Origin: CAYPHJ01 sp964410485
GTDB taxonomy: Bacteria > Desulfobacterota > Binatia > UBA9968
NCBI GenBank assembly: GCA_964410485.1
Contig: CAYPHJ010000171.1
Span: 1 to 6,549, forward strand
Direction of reading: 5' to 3'
Length of the DNA stretch: 6,549 bases
Made by a program: the position numbers and the translations under genes. Of the stretch, positions 1 to 5,148 are shown piece after piece (within the stretch, counting starts at the first letter, position 1; each line of letters opens with the position of its first letter). The notes under the pieces are model-generated. The model did not search any database. It was not told the origin of the DNA and saw nothing but the letters and a program-made list of their open reading frames with translations.

Positions 1-28
1 GGGTTCCGGGTTTCGCGTTTCGGGTTCC
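1..28. repeat. Heptad tandem repeat at the presumed frdA-frdB junction
   Basis: Four 7-base units in tandem read GGGTTCC, GGGTTTC, GCGTTTC, GGGTTCC. The array lies upstream of the frdB ribosome binding site, where the end of frdA would be expected in an frdABCD operon. It belongs to a degenerate heptad family that also occurs at 826-852, 2553-2587, 2624-2646 and 3931-3958. It may extend left of the window. The units are seen directly; membership of one family is inferred from shared period and similar bases. Confidence 0.7.
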
Positions 29-40
29 AACTCGAAACGC
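15..40. other. Perfect 8-bp inverted repeat (hairpin) before frdB
   Basis: GCGTTTCG at 15-22 is matched by its exact reverse complement CGAAACGC at 33-40, leaving a 10-base loop. The left arm is made from heptad units. In the frd transcript this would fold 21 bases upstream of the frdB Shine-Dalgarno sequence. It could protect mRNA or modulate expression between frdA and frdB, but no function is demonstrated. There is no T-run, so it is not a typical intrinsic terminator. Confidence 0.5.
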
Positions 41-60
41 CCGACTCGGCCTGTCGTAAT

Positions 61-66
61 GAGGAG
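61..66 (+). promoter_or_regulatory. Ribosome binding site of frdB
   Basis: GAGGAG lies three bases before the ATG at 70. The spacing is short but the match is strong, and the resulting protein start lines up with E. coli FrdB, whose cluster cysteines then fall at identical residue numbers. Confidence 0.7.
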
Positions 67-69
67 ATA

Positions 70-819
70 ATGCCTGAACCAACGGTAACCTTGAACGTGA
101 CGCGCTACCGGCCGGGCCAAGATCGAACACCGACCTCGCAAAGGTACGCCGTGCCTTATCGCGCAGACTGGGTCGTCCTGGACGCGCTCAACCACATCAA
201 AGATCAGATCGACGGGACGCTGAGCTATCGCTGGTCGTGCCGCATGGGAGTGTGCGGCAGCTGCGGGATGATGGTGAACGGAGTTCCCAAGCTAACCTGC
301 GCTGCTTTCCTGCGCGACTATTATCCCCACGAGATCCGAGTCGAGCCTTTGAGCTACTTCCCGGTGATCCGCGATCTGGTCATCGACATGAGCGACTTTC
401 TCGACAAACTAAAGAGCGTGAAATCCTGGATCATCCGCGAGACCGAAAAACCCATTTCCGAAGGCGAGTACCTGCAAACACCGGCCGAGTTGGAAGCCTA
501 CAAGCAATTTTCGCAATGCATTAACTGCATGCTCTGTTATGCGGCATGCCCGGTCTATGGACTCGAGCCCGGGTTCCTCGGCCCCGCCGCTATCGCGCTG
601 GCGCATCGATACAACAAGGATTCGCGCGATCAGGGCAAAGATCAAAGGGCGCCGGTTCTCACTGATCACAACGGCATTTGGCAATGCACGTTTGTAGGCG
701 AATGTTCTGAGGTATGCCCAAAGAATGTCGATCCCGCCGCAGCCATTCAGCGCTCTAAGGTGGATTACACAAAGAGTTGGCTTAAGTCTGTTCTTCTACC
801 GTGGGGTGGTGGGAGGTAA
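70..819 (+). CDS. frdB: Fumarate reductase iron-sulfur subunit FrdB
   Basis: This 249-residue protein is the electron-transfer subunit of quinol:fumarate reductase, bound to the inner face of the cytoplasmic membrane between FrdA and the FrdC/FrdD anchor. An N-terminal ferredoxin-like domain carries the [2Fe-2S] ligands C57, C62, C65 and C77, in the motif SCRMGVCGSCG followed by LTC. The C-terminal domain has C150, C153, C156 and C216 for [4Fe-4S], and C160, C206 and C212 for [3Fe-4S], in the motifs CINCMLCYAACP and CTFVGECSEVCP. K230 aligns with the quinol-site lysine of E. coli FrdB. Length (E. coli 244) and motifs such as SYRWSCRM and LAHRYN.DSRD favour FrdB over SdhB. All cluster ligands are present, so the protein looks functional. 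FrdA, its obligate partner, is not in the window and is expected just upstream. The C-terminus runs a few residues past E. coli FrdB and ends in PWGGGR. Confidence 0.97.
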   Translation: MPEPTVTLNVTRYRPGQDRTPTSQRYAVPYRADWVVLDALNHIKDQIDGTLSYRWSCRMGVCGSCGMMVNGVPKLTCAAFLRDYYPHEIRVEPLSYFPVIRDLVIDMSDFLDKLKSVKSWIIRETEKPISEGEYLQTPAELEAYKQFSQCINCMLCYAACPVYGLEPGFLGPAAIALAHRYNKDSRDQGKDQRAPVLTDHNGIWQCTFVGECSEVCPKNVDPAAAIQRSKVDYTKSWLKSVLLPWGGGR

Positions 820-855
820 GTCGTGCTCGTTTCTCGTGGCTCGTGCTCGTTTTCG
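820..855. repeat. Heptad-like repeat in the frdB-frdC spacer
   Basis: The spacer begins with units CTCGTTT (826-832), CTCGTGG (833-839), CTCGTG (840-845) and CTCGTTT (846-852). The 12-base word TCGTGCTCGTTT occurs twice, at 821 and 841. This is a divergent form of the heptad family. It helps make an 80-base gap between two genes that in E. coli are nearly adjacent. Confidence 0.6.
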
Positions 856-880
856 AACAGAAATCACTTCACCCGAGTCA

Positions 881-891
881 AGGGGAGGAGG
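881..891 (+). promoter_or_regulatory. Ribosome binding site that fixes the frdC start
   Basis: AGGGGAGGAGG lies eight bases before the ATG at 900. It supports that ATG over an in-frame GTG at 801, which would overlap frdB and run translation through the heptad repeat. Confidence 0.8.
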
Positions 892-899
892 ATTGCAGG

Positions 900-1313
900 A
901 TGAGTGTCGTTCGGCCCGACAAGTCCAAGCTCTACTATCGCGAGATGCCCTTTTCGTGGTGGCTCACCAAGCGAAGTTACTTTCTATTTATGATGCGGGA
1001 GCTTTCAAGCGTTTTCATAGCCATCTTTCTCATCGTCTTTCTCATCCAGCTCTATCAACTGACCCGCGGGCCGGAGGCTTACGTGGCCTTCGCGCAGCAG
1101 CTTAGCTCGCCGGGATGGCTTATCTTCAATTTCGTTACTTTGCTGTTCGCCCTTTACCACAGCATCACCTGGTTTCAATCCTCCGCCATAGTCGTGCCGC
1201 TGCGGCTAGGCGAACGCGAAGTACCGCGCAACGTATTCGTGGCGTTAAATATCGTGGCTTTAGCAGCCGTGTCTCTGGTCATTCTACTATTATTTCTAAC
1301 GTTGAAAGATTAA
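900..1313 (+). CDS. frdC: Fumarate reductase membrane anchor subunit FrdC
   Basis: This 137-residue integral membrane protein (E. coli FrdC 131) helps anchor FrdAB and forms the quinol-binding site. A polar N-terminus carries the FrdC-like stretch Y13-REMPFSWW, then three hydrophobic segments at about residues 36-54, 72-92 and 111-134. The landmark RE at 33-34 aligns with E. coli FrdC E29 (numbered without Met), a proton-relay residue at the quinol site. GPEA (57-60) and H87-x3-WF match the E. coli motifs GPEA and LHTKTWF. There are no paired haem-ligand histidines of the SdhC type, fitting a haem-free, FrdCD-type anchor. The ATG at 900 is chosen because of the strong ribosome binding site before it. 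The stop is followed after two bases by frdD, so the two anchors are probably translationally coupled. Confidence 0.93.
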   Translation: MSVVRPDKSKLYYREMPFSWWLTKRSYFLFMMRELSSVFIAIFLIVFLIQLYQLTRGPEAYVAFAQQLSSPGWLIFNFVTLLFALYHSITWFQSSAIVVPLRLGEREVPRNVFVALNIVALAAVSLVILLLFLTLKD

Positions 1314-1315
1314 CC

Positions 1316-1651
1316 ATGTCGCAAGGAAAAAATATCGAACCCCTATGGTGGGGGCTTTTCTCGGCAGGAGGGGTTGTGGCCGCCTTCCTGGTTCCAATTC
1401 ATATCATCATCTTCGGTTTTGCACTGCCTCTCGGCTGGGTTTCGGACACCGGTATGCTCTACGGTAACCCGCTGGTTAAGATCTACTTGTTTGTGCTCAT
1501 CACGTTACCCCTCTATCATTGGGCTCATCGCTTCCATTTTTCTATCAACGACATGCAGCTCGGACTTCCACACAAGCCACTCGCCGCATTTTGCTACGCT
1601 GTAGCCGTAGTCGGCACCATAGCGACGCTTTGGGTCTTGTTACTCATTTAG
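1316..1651 (+). CDS. frdD: Fumarate reductase membrane anchor subunit FrdD
   Basis: This 111-residue integral membrane protein (E. coli FrdD 119) pairs with FrdC to hold the enzyme on the membrane and complete the quinol pocket. Hydrophobic segments lie near residues 12-37, 53-74 and 90-110. EPLWWGLFSAGG (8-19) corresponds to E. coli EPVFWGLFGAGG and includes W12, equivalent to the quinol-site tryptophan. PLYHWAHRFHFSINDMQ (65-81) corresponds to the E. coli PLWCGLHRMHH region, with H71-R72 at the conserved HR pair. The gene starts two bases after the frdC stop and has no strong ribosome binding site of its own, only GAAAG near 1304-1308, which suggests coupled translation. It is the last gene of the frd operon; a repeat element follows 40 bases after the stop. 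Confidence 0.93.
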   Translation: MSQGKNIEPLWWGLFSAGGVVAAFLVPIHIIIFGFALPLGWVSDTGMLYGNPLVKIYLFVLITLPLYHWAHRFHFSINDMQLGLPHKPLAAFCYAVAVVGTIATLWVLLLI

Positions 1652-1691
1652 CTAGCCCTTCCATTCGCCCAACCCGCCCAGGCAGTTGAGC

Positions 1692-1830
1692 CTAGCAGGT
1701 TGCTGAAAAACCCTCTCGGAGTCCTTCGACGGGGCTCAGGACGAACGGAGGGGAGCTGATATTGTTGATGATTTTCCGTTCATGCTGAGGTTCTCGAAGC
1801 ATTCCTAATCTTTTTTCAGCAACCTGCTAG
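1692..1830. mobile_element. MITE-like element with 19-bp perfect inverted ends including CTAG
   Basis: The left end CTAGCAGGTTGCTGAAAAA (1692-1710) is matched exactly by its reverse complement at 1812-1830. If the palindromic CTAG at each end is a 4-bp target duplication, the core is 131 bp (1696-1826) with 15-bp perfect terminal repeats. No transposase could fit, so it would be a non-autonomous element moved in trans. CTAG target duplications are known for some DDE insertion sequences (for example the IS701 group, with YTAG); linking this element to any family is inference. The interior contains a second imperfect inverted repeat. The element sits just after frdD and could also stabilise or end the frd transcript. 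Confidence 0.72.
1722..1801. repeat. Inner inverted repeat nested in the MITE-like element
   Basis: The arm at 1722-1748 (TCCTTCGACGGGGCTCAGG then ACGAACGG) and the arm at 1776-1801 (CCGTTCATGCTGAGG then TTCTCGAAGCA) are imperfect reverse complements that share the blocks CTTCGA, CTCAG and GAACGG. This word resembles a dispersed palindromic repeat common in environmental bacterial genomes. It appears nested inside the outer terminal repeats, suggesting a composite element. Confidence 0.6.
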
Positions 1831-1877
1831 TTGGAACGCTGCGGCATTGTGACGTGAACAGAAAACGGGTTTGTTCG

Positions 1878-2414
1878 TTAGTGGAGAGTGTGTCGTGTGC
1901 GCCGCGAGTACATACTGACGGTGATCTCGGTCAGCTCGGAGAAGGTAAAGCGTTCCTCTCCCGTTTCTCCCGCAGCCGTCTTGAATTCGACCGTAACCGA
2001 TTCCCCGGATCTCAAGATCCGCAACAGCCGCGCGTTTTTTTGATTGAGATATTCCCCGAGGGCCCTCAGAAGCTGGGACAGACGGGTATCACGGTCGCCG
2101 ATCGGATCTCTGTGCCGGTGCGCTTTTCCCGCCAGATCGAGTCGGTCCACGTCCTCGGGGGAATAACGCAGCTCTCGCCGTGTCACCGCTCGCCGCTTCA
2201 AGTTATCCCGGCCGATTTCTGCAAAGCTTTGGCCTGGACGAAGACCCCAAACGTGCCGCACGACACTTTCCTCGACGGCGTTGTCGGTAAAATTCGCAAT
2301 CGGCACCTGCCAGCAGACGCGGAAACACTTCCCGTCAGGCTCCACGTAAAAATTGTCAAGCTCCAACATTTCCAAAGCTTGACCGATAGCCCGCAACGGG
2401 TGCGCGTAATTCAT
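1878..2414 (-). CDS. Conserved-looking hypothetical protein, function unknown
   Basis: I do not recognise this 178-residue protein. It has no signal peptide, membrane segment or metal motif that I can see. It is rich in charged residues and looks soluble and cytoplasmic. The N-terminal part (5-38) alternates hydrophobic and acidic residues (LEMLELDNFYVEPDGK). A charged middle (72-110) includes ELRYSPEDVDRLD. A helix-like leucine-rich stretch (111-135) precedes a beta-like segment, ESVTVEFKT (138-146), and a final FTFSELTEITV (157-167). Reading on the minus strand is favoured because a TTGACA promoter and the GAGGGG and AGG purine tracts lie upstream, and because it continues the direction of the pil genes. 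The overlapping plus-strand frame is judged its shadow. It lies 260 bases after pilU copy 2 behind a terminator-like hairpin, so it is probably its own transcription unit; no link to pili can be claimed. Confidence 0.65.
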   Translation of the reverse strand: MNYAHPLRAIGQALEMLELDNFYVEPDGKCFRVCWQVPIANFTDNAVEESVVRHVWGLRPGQSFAEIGRDNLKRRAVTRRELRYSPEDVDRLDLAGKAHRHRDPIGDRDTRLSQLLRALGEYLNQKNARLLRILRSGESVTVEFKTAAGETGEERFTFSELTEITVSMYSRRTRHTLH

Positions 2415-2494
2415 CCCGACAACCTACCCCTCGCACGTTCTGCTAAAGCATTTAGGATAGTTCTCCAGAGCCCGCTGTCTCAGATAATGGTCAG

Positions 2495-2523
2495 TTTTTA
2501 CTAGGATTTCTTCAAAGTGTCAA
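2495..2523 (-). promoter_or_regulatory. Candidate sigma70-type promoter of the hypothetical gene
   Basis: On the minus strand a perfect -35 hexamer TTGACA (2523-2518) is followed after exactly 17 bases by TAAAAA (2500-2495), which matches TATAAT at four of six positions. Transcription would start near 2488, leaving a leader of about 75 bases before the ATG at 2414. It lies just downstream of the terminator-like hairpin of the pil cluster, a sensible arrangement for separate transcription. Confidence 0.5.
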
Positions 2524-2533
2524 GAGCTTCCCG

Positions 2534-2552
2534 AAAAGCGCGCACCGCGCGC
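2534..2552 (-). terminator. Possible intrinsic terminator after the pil cluster
   Basis: Read on the minus strand, GCGCGC, a three-base loop GGT and GCGCGC are followed at once by TTTT. This is a compact GC-rich stem with a short T-run, about 125 bases past the pilU copy 2 stop. The T-run is only four long, so termination may be weak. Confidence 0.45.
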
Positions 2553-2587
2553 AGTTCAAAGTTCCAAGTTCCAGGTTCCAAGTTCCC
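2553..2587. repeat. Heptad tandem repeat, five units
   Basis: Five consecutive 7-base units read AGTTCAA, AGTTCCA, AGTTCCA, GGTTCCA, AGTTCCC. This is the cleanest example of the heptad family here, with consensus AGTTCCA. It lies between pilU copy 2 and the hypothetical gene and faces a second array in reverse orientation at 2624-2646. Confidence 0.8.
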
Positions 2588-2623
2588 CCAGACCTAAAGT
2601 AAAGACAACGGGCTGGAGATAAC

Positions 2624-2646
2624 TTGAGACCTGGGACCTGAAACCC
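2624..2646. repeat. Heptad repeat in inverted orientation
   Basis: Units TTGAGAC, CTGGGAC, CTGAAAC and a partial CCG form three heptads. Their reverse complements, GTTTCAG, GTCCCAG and GTCTCAA, match the consensus of the array at 2553-2587. The word CTGAAACCCG recurs exactly inside the array at 3931-3958. Confidence 0.7.
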
Positions 2647-2674
2647 GCACCGAGCGCGGCGCGCGCGTTGGCCG

Positions 2675-3847
2675 CTAGATTTTACGCAGGGTTTTGCCGG
2701 TCGGCTGAAATCCTTGAATGGACAATCCTTTGCTCGCGAGATTGCCTTTTTCTAACAATGTGGCGAGAGCCTCATCATCCTTGAGGCCTTCCAATTTGAC
2801 CTTGAGCCGCAGGTTGTTGGCGCTATCCGCGTTCATCAGCGCCTGCTGGAGGGTGATCTTTTCTTCTTTGTAAAGGTTAAACAGAGCTTGATCGAAGGTC
2901 TGGCAACCCTCATTGACACTCGTTTCCATCGCTTCCTTGAGCGCATCAATATCGCCGCGCTTGATGAGATCCTTGATCCGCGGCGTGTCGATCAGGATTT
3001 CCACGGCCGCCACGCGCGTGCCATCGCGCGACGGAATCAAACGCTGCGACACGATGGCACGCAGGTTCAAAGAAAGATGCATCAGGATTTGGGCGTGGCG
3101 GTCCGCCGGGAAAAAGTTGAGAATACGTTCGAAGGATTGGCTCGCATTTGTTGAATGCAGAGTGCCCATACAGAGATGCCCCGTATCCGCGAACGTGATG
3201 GCGGCCTCCATTGAATCGCGATCGCGAATTTCGCCGATCAAAATGACATCAGGAGCCTGGCGTACCGCGCGTTTGAGCGCTTCATCGAAAGAATGAGTAT
3301 CAAAGCCCAACTCCCGCTGGGTGACGATGCACTTTTTGTGTTTGTGCACAAATTCAATGGGGTCTTCAACGGTGATGATGTGGCCCGGAGCAGAAGAGTT
3401 GCGATGATCGATCATCGCCGCCAGCGTCGTCGATTTTCCTGAGCCCGTGGCGCCAACGACGAGAATTAATCCGGCCTTTTTCATGGACATTTCTTTGATG
3501 ACCGCCGGAAGTTCCAGCTCATCGACAGAGCGGATCTCGAATTTGATCTTGCGGATAACCAATGCTATGGAGCCTCGCTGGCGCAGTATGTTGACGCGAA
3601 AGCGGCTGAGGTCCGGTATGGAAAGCACAAGAACCAGATCCATTTCGTGCCTACTGTCGAATTCCAACCACTGTTTTTCGCTCATCACGGTCTTCGCAAG
3701 GTTTTCCAGGTCTGAAGGCGTAAATTTAACGTCCCCGATCGGCTGAACCACTCCCTCGATACGATACATCGGCGGGCTGGCGACCGTGAGATACACGTCC
3801 GAAGCATCGTGCGCGACCATGATTTCAAGAATATTTTTTATCTCCAT
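2675..3847 (-). CDS. pilU: PilU-like type IV pilus retraction ATPase, copy 2
   Basis: This 390-residue cytoplasmic secretion ATPase of the PilT/PilU family would form a hexamer at the pilus base and assist retraction (P. aeruginosa PilU 382). The N-terminal PAS-like domain (1-100) begins with the family signature DASDVYLT and ends in RFRVNILRQR. The RecA-like core has Walker A GATGSGKST (132-140), the Asp box ITVEDPIEFVH (158-168), Walker B DVILIGEIRD (200-209) and the His box TGHLCMGTLHSTNA (222-235). PilU identity rests on KKCIVTQRELGFDT (171-184), QAPDVILIGE, and the C-terminal QTFDQALFNLYKEEKIT and ADSANNLRLKVKLEG. PilT's AIRNLIRE motif is replaced by RIKDLIKRGD. All catalytic motifs are canonical. 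TGAGGA seven bases upstream (3855-3860) supports the start. It is a tandem paralog of the gene at 3967-5139, with a different C-terminal tail (about 358-390). Confidence 0.93.
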   Translation of the reverse strand: MEIKNILEIMVAHDASDVYLTVASPPMYRIEGVVQPIGDVKFTPSDLENLAKTVMSEKQWLEFDSRHEMDLVLVLSIPDLSRFRVNILRQRGSIALVIRKIKFEIRSVDELELPAVIKEMSMKKAGLILVVGATGSGKSTTLAAMIDHRNSSAPGHIITVEDPIEFVHKHKKCIVTQRELGFDTHSFDEALKRAVRQAPDVILIGEIRDRDSMEAAITFADTGHLCMGTLHSTNASQSFERILNFFPADRHAQILMHLSLNLRAIVSQRLIPSRDGTRVAAVEILIDTPRIKDLIKRGDIDALKEAMETSVNEGCQTFDQALFNLYKEEKITLQQALMNADSANNLRLKVKLEGLKDDEALATLLEKGNLASKGLSIQGFQPTGKTLRKI

Positions 3848-3854
3848 AATGCGT

Positions 3855-3860
3855 TCCTCA
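3855..3860 (-). promoter_or_regulatory. Ribosome binding site of pilU copy 2
   Basis: On the minus strand TGAGGA stands seven bases before the ATG at 3847, an ideal spacing. It indicates independent initiation after the 119-base spacer. Confidence 0.7.
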
Positions 3861-3930
3861 GCGCTCTACTATCGGCCAACCGGCCAAAATTGAAGGCATC
3901 AATCAGCTGTTTTGTGCTTCCTTCTTCAAC

Positions 3931-3958
3931 CCGAGACTCGAGACCTGAAACCCGAGAC
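3931..3958. repeat. Heptad tandem repeat between the two pilU copies
   Basis: Four units read CCGAGAC, TCGAGAC, CTGAAAC, CCGAGAC. In reverse complement these are GTCTCGG, GTTTCAG, GTCTCGA and GTCTCGG, close to the units at 1-28 and 2624-2646. The array starts 8 bases beyond the stop codon of pilU copy 1, within a 119-base spacer that is long for an operon. Confidence 0.75.
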
Positions 3959-3966
3959 CAATCTCC

Positions 3967-5139
3967 TTATCCGCTCTGGAGCCGAAACGCATTAGGCCCT
4001 GTGGAATTCTGCGCTTTGGCTTGACCGGCTCCATCCACAGTCACATCCTGCGGGACTGGCTCGCTCGCTTCGTCTGTGCGCAAACCGGCCAGCTTGATTT
4101 TCAAGCGCAGGTTATTGGCGCTGTCCGCATTGGCCAGGGCTTCTTCCAGAGTGATCTTCCCGGACCGATAGAGGACAAACAGCGCCTGATCGAAAGTCTG
4201 ACAACCCTCCTGTATGCCCTGCTCCATTGCTTCTTTTAGCGTCTCGATTTCTCCCTTTTTAATGACATCTTTTATGCGCGGCGTATCCAACAGGATCTCC
4301 AAAGCGGCGACTCTCCCGCCAGCGATCGCCGGGATCAGCCGCTGAGATACAATGGCTCGCAAGTTTAGAGAAAGTTGCAGCAGAACCTGCGAATAGCGGA
4401 TCGGAGGAAAAAAATTCAGAATACGCTCAAACGACTGGTTGGCATTGGTAGAGTGAAGAGTTCCAAAACAAAGGTGGCCGGTGTCGGCGAAGGCGATGGC
4501 GGCCTCCATGGTCTCGTAGTTGCGAATCTCTCCGATCAGGATGACATCCGGCGCCTGGCGCATGGCGTTGACCAAAGCATCCTGGAAAGAATTGGTATCG
4601 AAACCGACCTCTCTTTGGGTAACGATCGATTTTTTGTGACTGTGGACAAACTCAATAGGGTCTTCAATCGTAATGATATGCCCCTCGTCGTTGCTGTTGC
4701 GCAAGTCGATCATCGATGCCAGCGTTGTCGACTTGCCCGCGCCCGTGCCCCCTACGACCAGCACGAGACCCCGCTTCAGCATCGAAACCGTCTTCAACAC
4801 CGTCGGTAATCCAAGCGAGTCGAATGACGGAATATCGACCTTGATCTTCCGAATGACCATTCCCACCGAACCGCGTTGGCGAAATACATTGACGCGAAAT
4901 CGGCTGACATTGGGCAGTGAAAGGGCGAGATTACTCTCCCTGGTTTGTTTAAATTCTTTCCACTGCTCTTCGCTCATGAAAGATTGCGCCAGTTCCTCGA
5001 GGTCCTGCGGTTTGAAAGACTCATCACCTCCGGGTTGAATTTTTCCGTCCACCCTGTACATTGGCGGCCGCGCCACCGTGAGATAGAGGTCCGACGAGTC
5101 CTTTTCCACCATCACTTTGAAATATTCTTGTATATCCAT
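3967..5139 (-). CDS. pilU: PilU-like type IV pilus retraction ATPase, copy 1
   Basis: This is a 390-residue PilT/PilU-family ATPase. An N-terminal domain (1-100; DSSDLYLT at 14-21, RFRVNVFRQR) is followed by Walker A GGTGAGKST (130-138), Asp box ITIEDPIEFVH (156-166), Walker B DVILIGEIRN (198-207) and His box TGHLCFGTLHSTNA (220-233). PilU features are SIVTQREVGFDT, QTFDQALFVLY, ADSANNLRLKIKL, and RIKDVIKKGE in place of PilT's AIRNLIRE. The ATG at 5139 is preferred over an in-frame GTG at 5154: GGAG lies nine bases before it, the protein then aligns from residue 1 with copy 2, and both are 390 residues long. It follows pilT by 17 bases, so the two are surely cotranscribed. Small departures from canonical motifs are A instead of S in the P-loop and N207 where copy 2 and PilT have D. 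The C-terminal tail (about 355-390) is low-complexity and unlike that of copy 2. Confidence 0.93.
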   Translation of the reverse strand: MDIQEYFKVMVEKDSSDLYLTVARPPMYRVDGKIQPGGDESFKPQDLEELAQSFMSEEQWKEFKQTRESNLALSLPNVSRFRVNVFRQRGSVGMVIRKIKVDIPSFDSLGLPTVLKTVSMLKRGLVLVVGGTGAGKSTTLASMIDLRNSNDEGHIITIEDPIEFVHSHKKSIVTQREVGFDTNSFQDALVNAMRQAPDVILIGEIRNYETMEAAIAFADTGHLCFGTLHSTNANQSFERILNFFPPIRYSQVLLQLSLNLRAIVSQRLIPAIAGGRVAALEILLDTPRIKDVIKKGEIETLKEAMEQGIQEGCQTFDQALFVLYRSGKITLEEALANADSANNLRLKIKLAGLRTDEASEPVPQDVTVDGAGQAKAQNSTGPNAFRLQSG

Positions 5140-5148
5140 CGTTTTTCG

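Noticed and set aside
801..899. Upstream GTG start extending frdC by 33 codons
   Set aside because: It would overlap frdB and translate the heptad repeat. The ATG at 900 has a near-perfect ribosome binding site and matches the FrdC N-terminus.
1854..2504. Long plus-strand open frame (216 codons) over the hypothetical gene
   Set aside because: It overlaps the minus-strand gene almost completely, lacks a good ribosome binding site at its start, and its translation looks like a shadow. The minus-strand frame has upstream promoter and purine-rich signals.
2553..2646. CRISPR-like array
   Set aside because: The units are 7 bases long, directly adjacent, degenerate and without unique spacers. No cas genes are present.
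3865..3890. GGCCAACCGGCC palindrome as a terminator after pilU copy 1
   Set aside because: On the minus strand the T-run precedes the stem instead of following it, so it does not fit an intrinsic terminator for the pil transcript.
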